Source: Undaria pinnatifida
Lineage: Eukaryota > Sar > Phaeophyceae > Laminariales > Alariaceae
Assembly: GCA_012845835.1 (NCBI GenBank)
Contig: JABAKD010000002.1
Span: 7,372,603-7,436,602, forward strand
Reading direction: 5' to 3'
Length of the DNA stretch: 64,000 nucleotides
Part shown: positions 56,699 through 64,000 of the stretch, piece after piece
How positions within the stretch are numbered: the first letter of the stretch is position 1
Layout of the letters: the number at the start of each line of letters is the position of its first letter
Translations under genes and position numbers: made by a program
Notes under the pieces: generated by a model
What the model saw: the letters and a program-made list of their open reading frames with translations, nothing else
Database searches by the model: none
What the model was told of the DNA's origin: nothing

Positions 56699-56782
56699 TG
56701 ACCCTTTTAGAACCCCAACGCCCCCCACATTAATTGCAAGTCAAAGCTTCCCCCAAACCGTGTTTCCAGGTGCAAGGGCGTT
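56699..56782 (-). mobile_element. Degenerate piggyBac-like miniature element
   Basis: The ends 'acccttttagaacccc' and 'gggcgtta' and the interior 'attaattgcaagtc...tttccaggtgcaag' match the reverse of 57053-57141. The left TTAA is lost. Confidence 0.5.
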
Positions 56783-57052
56783 ATGCCAAAATCGTCGGGA
56801 TATATGTCGCTCTTTTAATAAAACGTTGTTTCTTTGTGTGCAGTTAGGCCATGGGATTGTTCCGTCGAGTTTCACTTTTCTTTTTTATTCTCAATTTCGT
56901 GGGGGTTTGGGTGAGGCAAAAAGCTCCGCAAGTGATCCACGCTCAGAAACAGCAGGTGACAAAAGCTACGGCAGTGGATGTTACGTTTTGGGAGTTCTTT
57001 TTCAATTTTCAGTGGCCGCTCGCACGAGTGACACATCTATTCCCTGGAGGTC

Positions 57053-57141
57053 TTAACCCTTTTACAACTGGAAAACCGTTTTGGGGACAAAATTACTTGG
57101 ATTTAGTATAGGGAGGGGTTCGGGGGCTCTAAAGGGGTTAA
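57053..57141 (+). mobile_element. TTAA-flanked miniature element (piggyBac-like)
   Basis: TTAA at 57053-57056 and 57138-57141, interior 'acaactggaaaaccgttttg', 'ggatttagtatagggagggg' and 'gctctaaagggg'. 89 bp. The clearest copy of this family. Confidence 0.75.
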
Positions 57142-57149
57142 GACGTCAT

Positions 57150-59030
57150 GTCCGTTTATTTTAGCGAGATATGAACAGGTTCCTGTGCAATGGAATGGTT
57201 GGCTACGCTGCACAAAACACACCGCCTAAAGTATTTTTTCCTCGAGGTACAGAGTCATGGAAAATGGGGGCATCCCCTCAGCCATAGCCTCAGCGAAGAC
57301 CACCCCTACCGCGGCATGTGTGGCCTATTATGGCGCGTTGTGTTGTGAATGACGGAGGCGGATACCCCCAACACATGATCGGAATGGTATTCTTCGTTTG
57401 CAATATTAATGCTTTTTTGCACCCAGGCCATGGGTTTGGTCCTCACAATGGCTGCAGTTTCAGTTAAATCAAAATAAACAACTTTTTTATCGGTTTATAT
57501 ATGAAGCTCCTCGTATGAAGAGCCCCCTAACAAATGCAGTGCATATCGTTTGCCTTAGAGCATGCGTCTTGCATTGTTTGTTGCGCCTGCTCCAAGAATA
57601 ACGTATATTTAAAGTTCTCTTTTGAGCGCAGTATAGAGCCAATGGCGCCAAACGATTTCGCTGGGTGGTGAATGTACTGTACTAATAATGCTCCCCCCCC
57701 TCTACCCCAGCCGGCGCCTGCTACGTACGGTAGAGATTCACTATTCGTTCTCGGCGGTTCCTCGCTTGATGAGTCCTATACCTCTGCCATCAACCGACTT
57801 GGGGAAGAAGCAGAGTACTGCCGGACGAGCAGTTCCATGGTCTCGGTATCCAACGAAAACTATGCTCGAAAAAAGCGTGAAATTCTGTCGAGTTTAGGTC
57901 GACGCCTTTACTGCTCGAAACCTATTTCAGGGAAAACTACCTGGAAATAGTATGGGGAAGATTTCTGGTGCCCTAAAGGGGTTAAGAAGGACCTAGCGTC
58001 ACTCGGAAAACGTTTGAGCTAACTATTGCCTCCTCTATCGTGTGGAATGCGCCAGCCATATGGTCTATTTTCCAACCCACCTCCTACCCAACGTAGTCAA
58101 AGCTGTCGTCCCGCAAACACCCAAATTCTCGTTGGAACATTACTTGCGTTTCGCAATGTGTGGCCGACGCGTGCTTACGATGGCGGTAGTGCATCACGTT
58201 TTGGCCAAAATATTTCCGCATGACGGGGCTCTTCAATTGCACACATTGCACAAATTACACATTTTAGACTAACAAACTAAACTATCCGTTGTAGTTGCGT
58301 GACTAAGGCTACGATAGGGGGCGGGCGAAGTGTGCTTAGTGTTTGTGCGTGGTCGTAATCGTATGACCATAAACGCTTGCATCCCTACTATGCCGGGACG
58401 GAGCACGCCGGGTATTCGCCAACAAGGAAGACAACATGCTTGCACCAAGCGCGAAGCGCTGTCAGGTGTTTGGCGAGTCGCATGGAGGGTGGCTACATTG
58501 GGGGCGGGTATCCCGTTTTTCACTACTGGAGTTGAGCCACGGGCACGGGTGACTCTGCACCTCACTGACGAAAATTCTACAGGCGATTTTCTCGGGGCAG
58601 CGTAGCTTACCTGTTCCATTGCGGCTTCCTGTCGGAAAAACTAAAACAGCAACGAAAGCGTCAGACCGCAAAGAAGCAGGGGGATATCACTTGCGCGAAT
58701 GACTCCGAGCCACTTAAAAAAAAAAACAAGACCTAAAATGTGACCCACCTACCGTGTAGCCTTGGCCGCGTGTTGGCAGTGTCATTCGTTGTATACCTAC
58801 TGTAGGCCACCGGATTGGTAATCGGACTGCACACTTTCTGAACCTTGTGAAAACCAACAGTTGTGTTCGGCATGGATCTCCTAAACGAGGAGCTTCACAA
58901 TTTTAGGGTACATACCTATCGTGGTACGCAACATGCGTTTCATTCCCAGGTAATGAGGTTACACATGCCAAATTTCTCAAACTCAGTGCCTTGGTCGAGG
59001 TATGGAGTTCCTTGAGTAATTGAGGGTCCT
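57150..59030. other. Miniature-element debris; no gene
   Basis: 57185-57260 is a piece of the palindrome family ('ggaatggttggctacgctgc'). 57340-57530 is a diverged GGACGCG-superfamily body. 57898-57985 is a degenerate TTAA-type element ('gccctaaaggggttaag'). 58325-58500 is the 'ggtcgtaatcgtatgacc' dispersed repeat. 58545-58760 is a reverse palindrome-family copy ('ctgcacctcactgacgaaaa' to 'cacttgcgcgaatgactc'). Confidence 0.55.
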
Positions 59031-59032
59031 CA

Positions 59033-59318
59033 AGACGCGTGCTACGATATAGGTTCTCTACCTCCTTTTTCCTAGAATATTTTCGGATGATGGGACTCCC
59101 TAGCCCAAAGCTCGTCGGATTATCTTTTTTTTGCGAGTTGCAGCATAATTGTTTTGTATACCTAGACCGTGGGTATGTCAATATCCGGTGGTGCTCTTGC
59201 AGATTTTTTCTCTAGATCAGTTCTTGGATGAGGTATGTGATGAACAGCAAAGAGCTACTCAAGTGGTTAGGAGCCTAAGAAAACACAATGGTTGGTGCCC
59301 CTTTACCGTAGCACGTCT
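59033..59318 (+). mobile_element. GGACGCGTGC-family miniature element (diverged)
   Basis: The left end AGACGCGTGCTACGATATAGG pairs with the right end ACCGTAGCACGTCTCG. Internal landmarks are 'gatgggactccctagccc', 'gtatacctagaccgtggg' and 'gttaggagcctaagaaaa'. Confidence 0.7.
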
Positions 59319-59362
59319 CGTTTGAAACACACGTCGACGTCGGCTTCTGGCAACCGCCCTGT

Positions 59363-59596
59363 CTATGCACCTACCTGTATTCCCCTACTTTTCCCGATGC
59401 GAACGTTGGATCCAACGATGGGGACGTGCAAAGATGTCATCATTCGGCGGGTCCAGGGCCAAACCGTCGGAAACGCCTTGGTATATCGTTTCTTGTGGGT
59501 TTCCGTTCTGAGCAATGTACCAAGCACATGTTGAATCAAGTTCGGTTTTTCACCAGGATCAGGCACAACCATGTATTTAATTCCGTCATCACTCAT
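59363..59596 (-). CDS. Candidate first exon of an unrecognised protein
   Basis: ATG at 59596 after an A-rich leader. Readable residues are MSDDGIKYMVVPDPGEKP, IQHVLGTLLRTETHKKR, FPTVWPWTRRMMTSLHVPIV and GSNVRIGKSRGIQ. The frame meets a stop only after 'atacag|gtaggt', a consensus 5' splice donor, so an exon ending at about 59373 is plausible. The first residues loosely resemble part of the frame at 60493-60747 (DDG followed by a hydrophobic strand and a proline), which may mean the two are related. Family not recognised. Confidence 0.35.
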   Translation of the reverse strand: MSDDGIKYMVVPDPGEKPNLIQHVLGTLLRTETHKKRYTKAFPTVWPWTRRMMTSLHVPIVGSNVRIGKSRGIQVGA

Positions 59597-60097
59597 ATTT
59601 TTTTATCCCAACTCGTGTCATACTTTCCCTCTAATCCTAACTCTCTTTTCCTTAGCCCTAAGTCAACCCCAGCGCCAACCCTCGGTGGCAGGGTGGACAA
59701 GCCGTGGTCGCAGGTGGCTTCTTTTTTCCACCACCCCATGGCTACTCACGCCTTCATTTCAATCGCACTCGTAGCGCTAATAGACTATTTGATATTATAT
59801 CACCACAGCTCGTCGATTATCATTATCGAGCCCTTTTCACGCTTGCTACGATATATATGGCGATAGCATTTTTTTTCGCAGAATACGCTTCTAGACGGCG
59901 AGGTGTTGCTTAACCCCACACCCAGCGCACCATCGTCGGAATGGTCAAGCTTGTTGTGAAAAAATGTTCGATGGTTCACCTACAATATACAAGACCACGT
60001 GCGTCGGAATGTCAAGCCTGTTTTGCAACATTGTTCCCTGGATACCTAACAGGAAAGGACGTTGTCGTCCGAATGTCAAGCAGGGTTTTGCAACCAC

Positions 60098-60366
60098 AGA
60101 CGCGTGATACGATGGAGGCATCGGCACTTTTCGTCTGAAACTAATTGTTTCTGAATGACGGCGCTCCTTAACCCCAAATCGTCGGAAATAGGTTGATAGG
60201 CTATTAGTGTTACCTGACTCTCGTTCTGTACCTAGGCCATTGGATTTTTCCTCCGGTAACACATGTAGTTTTCTCCGTATCAGTTTTTGGGAGAGGTATG
60301 TCTCAAGCTCCCAAATTGGGAAAGCCTCAGAAAAAAAGTGGTGCACCTCTATCGTAGCCCGCATCT
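60098..60366 (+). mobile_element. GGACGCGTGC-family miniature element (reverse body)
   Basis: The left end AGACGCGTGATACGATGGAGG pairs with CCTCTATCGTAGCCCGCATCT at the right. The body is in the opposite orientation to 6462-6732 ('gaatgacggcgctccttaac', then 'gtacctaggccattgg', then 'gggagaggtatgtctcaagc'). It sits between the two candidate exons 60493-60747 and 59363-59596. Confidence 0.8.
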
Positions 60367-60492
60367 ACGTACAGGATTATTGATAATTTTCCTTCTAATC
60401 TATACCTAATAAAAAGTCATGCGAGATTGTTCGCCTCTGGTTGCGCTTTGATGGGTATTCTCAAAATAGCGTGTTTTGAGCAAGGCTTATAT

Positions 60493-60747
60493 TTAGCGGT
60501 CTTCAGGTGAGTCTCGGAGCACACCAATACCGTAGTAAGTTTTTTTTTCCGGGCTTGCGGCCTTTATCGCGCATATAATATGATACATTCCGTCGTCAGG
60601 CTTTAGCATTTTCGCAAAAAAACCGATCGTCGATTTTCGTGGATCCCTCACATGCTCACGGCCATCCATGTACACATTATTAGTTATTGGACAACGAGCG
60701 CTGGGGGGAAGAGGACGCACGTTCTGGATCTTTAGTACCTCATACAT
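60493..60747 (-). CDS. Candidate exon or small gene, family not recognised
   Basis: 84 codons, ATG at 60747, stop at 60493. Readable pieces are VYMDGREHVRDPRKSTIG, FFAKMLKPDDGMYHIICAI and SPEKKTYYGIGVLRDSPED, with a balanced, globular-like composition unlike the neighbouring repeats. A strong acceptor ('cctcttccccccag') lies inside the 5' part at about 60701, so the true exon may begin there at SARCPITNN or ARCPITNN. No repeat family covers it. Function unknown. Confidence 0.4.
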   Translation of the reverse strand: MYEVLKIQNVRPLPPSARCPITNNVYMDGREHVRDPRKSTIGFFAKMLKPDDGMYHIICAIKAASPEKKTYYGIGVLRDSPEDR

Positions 60748-61019
60748 GCAAAACTTTGCACACCCGTTTCGGTGTACGATTTACTTGGAATTAGAGTCAA
60801 TTGTTATGTGCTTCTGCACAGTCTCGTAGTACGAAAAAAAATTAGGTTAAGACGTAAGTTTTTCCGTCTTCGGACGTACGTTGAACCCCATGGTTGGTTC
60901 GCTGTTTTACGTTGGAAAAGTCTCCCCCAAAACGTGTGGAGTGTCCCTCCCTTGGTGCGGCGAGTCGAGTTGCGGAGTATTCTGTGGGTGTGGGTAGTGT
61001 TTGAGATACGTTAGTTGGC

Positions 61020-62340
61020 TGTGGCCCAATGGCTGGTAAACACGCGAACGCAGTCGGCCAGGGTGTTATCAGCATCGAAACGCTCAACTCATGTGAGCCA
61101 ACATAATCGTTAGAAAGGTAAAAATTGCGCGAGAAGTATCTGTGACTTAATCGGCAGTGTTGGTACGCGCTCACAAAATAATTGCTCAATATTTGACCAT
61201 GCTCTCGTTTGCATATATATATGTTCTTCCTTCAATTTCCCTCCATCCCGTTCCTCTGCGGCACGGGTAGGTGGAACTCCTCCCGTTTCGTAGTCGTGGA
61301 AGGTTCTGGCAATATAGCTGGTATGCATCACAAGTGATATTCAGGGACGCGTTTCGGCGCCACCTCTGCAGCTCTTACATCACAGAGCCAGAGCCTCGAT
61401 TCGCATATCATTGCAAGGTCCCCTCTAATCTCCTGCGAAACGAGCCAATCAATGTGGTATAGGTCAGTTTCGTAAGTTCGAGCCCCGCCGAGTGCATACT
61501 CGTATACATTCGTGGGGACTTTTTCTTGTTGTGCACAAGAAGACTTGCGGAAAGCGCGAGAGCGTGAGATACCAACACTCGATGAAATACCTCCTAGCAG
61601 TGGGATTGCTGAACCCTATGCGCGATAAAAATTGACGGCAAGAGCCAGGGGGGAGAAGGGACGACACCTACCTGTGACCACGGCTTGTCCAGAAGCTGGA
61701 GAGTAGAAATGTGAGAAAAAAAAACACATATATAGGTCTATATATACATATAGTATAGTCTATACATAGTATTATTGTATTAGTTTTAACGCGTATATCT
61801 AGGCCATGAGATTGTCGATCGGATCGTATTCACGTTACCTTTCTTCTCGGTTTCGGCTTCTTGGCTGAGGTACGTACAACCCCTCACGCGAAGGGCCTCG
61901 GGAATATTCCGTGCGGCCCCGCCGCAAATCGTGTCTTATGGCGGTACGATACCCACGCCCCACCCCCTACCCCCCTACCCCACGCCCCCTCTGCGTTGCA
62001 GAAGTAGGCGGAGAAAATATGGTGTACTGTACCAGGTATATCTTGCGGATATTATAGTGTGTTTTGTATGTGTTGAAGCTACGTACCAGGTACGCTACAG
62101 GAACCTTCTGAATCATATTGTGATACACATTGATTTTCTGTAGTCGCGGAACTAGGTTCGAGTAGCCAGAGCCAGCGTGGCATACATGGTGTTCTTCGTT
62201 CCGTGTTCTTGTTCTTGTTTGTGGGATCTGCATGATTCCTGAAATCTTCCAGACATATCCTGTCCACGGCTTGTTAGCTCGAGCTACTCGTTTCAATAGC
62301 TGGTGTAACATTATTGTCATACCGCTCGGAACGGAAATGT
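61020..62340. other. No convincing gene; degenerate element at 61790-61900
   Basis: 61790-61900 has 'gcgtatatctaggccatgag' and 'ttggctgaggtacgtacaac', a piece of the GGACGCG superfamily. 61958-61990 is C-rich. 62090-62340 has scattered short frames only. Confidence 0.4.
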
Positions 62341-62362
62341 AAGGATCGTCTGGGAAAAACTG

Positions 62363-62580
<218 letters not shown>

Positions 62581-63574
62581 TTCAATCTCACAGCAGCAGT
62601 GTGCTTACTCATCATCGTCGGAATTGTACATTCAGCCAACGGCCCATACACTTCTGTCAAGGGTGATCTTTAGTCCGGAAGATCTAGAAGTGAAGATCAC
62701 AACATTGGGGATGCGACAGCTTACTACTGAACGAGCATTGTCTGGGCTGGAAGACAGACCGGTATGAGGAACAGGACTACTGGAGAAGCAGACGATTGGC
62801 GCAACGCCCCCCCCTCCCGCGCGCCTGACCAGTATTGACAACGTCAGAAGAACCAGAGAAGGGCACCTCAAGGCTTCTTCCGCACAACGGCTGATACCTG
62901 CACCAACAAGAAGAGTGAGTAGTACAACACGTCATGCATGTCTTGACCTGGGAAGAGGATATAGTGACAGTGTGTTCCCGGTGTGTACGTTGTTAACTGT
63001 AGCACACACCATAACCCTGCCACGGCGTACCGTAACATGTGCCTGGTATCATCATTCGCACCATCATGCGCGCTGCGGTACTGCACGTTCGTGTACAGCG
63101 TGCCAGATATATAATGTGGTAGCCGCCTTCATGTCATCTAGTCGAGCGTCGTTCTTTTTCATGGCGCCGTATGTTTCTTCAAGTGTAAATGAAGGCAAAG
63201 ATTTACACACACATACATTAACGTACGTCTGCTTTATAAGCTGCCGGCTTACAGTAGTAGTGTGCCGTGTAAAACAACCTACCTCGTCGATGCTCTCCCT
63301 ATCTCCGTCGACGAGCCAGCAGAACAGACCGCACCGAAAACAAGCGGTGGTAAGTGTAGATTCGTTGTGCGTTTTGATATTCTTCATTGCAGTTAGCGCG
63401 TTACGCGTTTCGCTGCTCTCGATTGCAGTTGCTTTGGCTAGAGTGTGTGACGTTCACAACGCACATGGCAGTGTGAACAAAAATCACTCGTAATTGCCGT
63501 TAGTATTATAGTTTATATGAACGATTGAAAAACGCCAGCTTTGAGTAAGACCGATTGAACGGTTGAAACATAGT
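62581..63574. other. Unresolved region, possible intron/UTR
   Basis: A 192-codon plus frame (62915-63493) is rich in Cys, His, Ser and Val without domain pattern. Several 'ttcattgcag'/'tcgattgcag' acceptor-like sites lie at 63386-63430. No repeat family from the rest of the window is found here, so this end may approach host genic DNA. Confidence 0.3.
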
Positions 63575-63835
63575 TCAAAAATAGCGACCGCACACTGGGT
63601 GTTCAGCGCGGAGGTATCTTCCAGAAGAGACTCTGCGGGAGACCGCTTTCATAATCCAATCCTTACATTTCATTTTCGGCGGCAGCACCAAGGAATACAC
63701 ACAACATGTAGCTGCAGCTACGAATATAACAGTCAGCAATAGTTCGGCATGTCTACGAAAGGGGGCTGCTCCCCGTGACAATGTGCCCGTCCCGACAAAA
63801 CTTACGGAGTTGCCACAATCTTGCACCACCACCAT
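63575..63835 (-). CDS. Candidate N-terminal exon of a membrane protein
   Basis: ATG at 63835. About 28 mainly polar residues (MVVVQDCGNSVSFVGTG...) precede a hydrophobic helix LLLTVIFVAAATCCVYSLVL (about residues 32-51) and then a basic, cysteine-containing stretch (PPKMKCKDWIMKAVSRR). This would fit a type II membrane or signal-anchor protein. 'ctccgtaagt' near 63810 is donor-like, so splicing could alter the reading. No family recognised. Confidence 0.25.
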   Translation of the reverse strand: MVVVQDCGNSVSFVGTGTLSRGAAPFRRHAELLLTVIFVAAATCCVYSLVLPPKMKCKDWIMKAVSRRVSSGRYLRAEHPVCGRYF

Positions 63836-64000
63836 CAGGTCTCAGGGTACTCTACTGCTCACGTTCGGAGCGGGAGGCTAATCGTGTGGAACCTACAAAC
63901 ACACTAACAAGGGCAACCACCACCACGTGAGAACACGATAATGATATGTATAGCATGAACCAAATGCGGCCAAAGGCTTTGAGAGATGGAGACGGGGCTG

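Overview
The window reads as nuclear DNA of a brown alga (Phaeophyceae, probably Ectocarpus-like). The main evidence is an array of EsV-1-7 cysteine/histidine repeats at 55771-56619, with spacing C-X4-C-X16-C-X2-H-X12. This family was first named in the Ectocarpus virus EsV-1 and is expanded in brown algal genomes. Supporting signs are TTAGGG-like tracts, abundant CAG/GTT microsatellites, very low coding density and dense transposon debris. There is no bacterial operon structure, no rRNA gene, no CRISPR array and no intact multi-domain gene.

The dominant feature is a direct tandem segmental duplication. Copy A spans about 858-21402 and copy B about 24865-42010, separated by a 3.46 kb spacer at 21403-24864. 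The copies align end to end. They differ by point changes and by about ten clean insertion/deletion blocks, several of which are recognisable mobile elements: a 1.7 kb element with terminal inverted repeats in A, a 100 bp short element with a 17 bp target duplication in A, a 0.67 kb G-rich element in B, and a 0.8 kb block in B. The pair acts as a natural before/after comparison. It exposes very small insertions of TA-GTC-TA / TA-GAC-TA that look like excision footprints of a TA-targeting transposon.

Layout: 1-857 transposon debris; 858-21402 copy A; 21403-24864 spacer with one candidate exon and a pair of retroelement/tRNA-like repeats; 24865-42010 copy B; 42011-45030 single-copy sequence with degenerate short repeats; 45030-47150 an inverted pair of a short element, two 40-41 bp GGGTC arrays and a duplicated CAG-rich block; 47150-49570 miniature transposons; 49570-51060 a G-rich repeat element; 51196-52060 nested tandem repeats; 53360-53475 another short-element copy; 53640-54290 a CACACAGC minisatellite; 54858-55522 possible retrotransposon remnants; 55771-56619 the decayed EsV-1-7 gene; 56690-61900 miniature inverted-repeat elements with two candidate exons on the minus strand; 62363-62580 a long GTT/AAC microsatellite; 62581-64000 unresolved sequence.

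At least five short repeat families explain most of the window: a family with a 20 bp terminal repeat GGACGCGTGCTACGATAGAG; a palindrome-containing family around CACTCGCGCGAGTG; a roughly 90 bp TTAA-flanked family resembling piggyBac miniature elements; a 100 bp short element carrying CTCCGATCGCGCG; and a tRNA-like/LTR-like family. Protein-coding calls other than the EsV-1-7 array and the transposon protein at 3001-3867 are tentative. They rest on protein-like composition, conservation between the two duplicate copies, or splice-site context.
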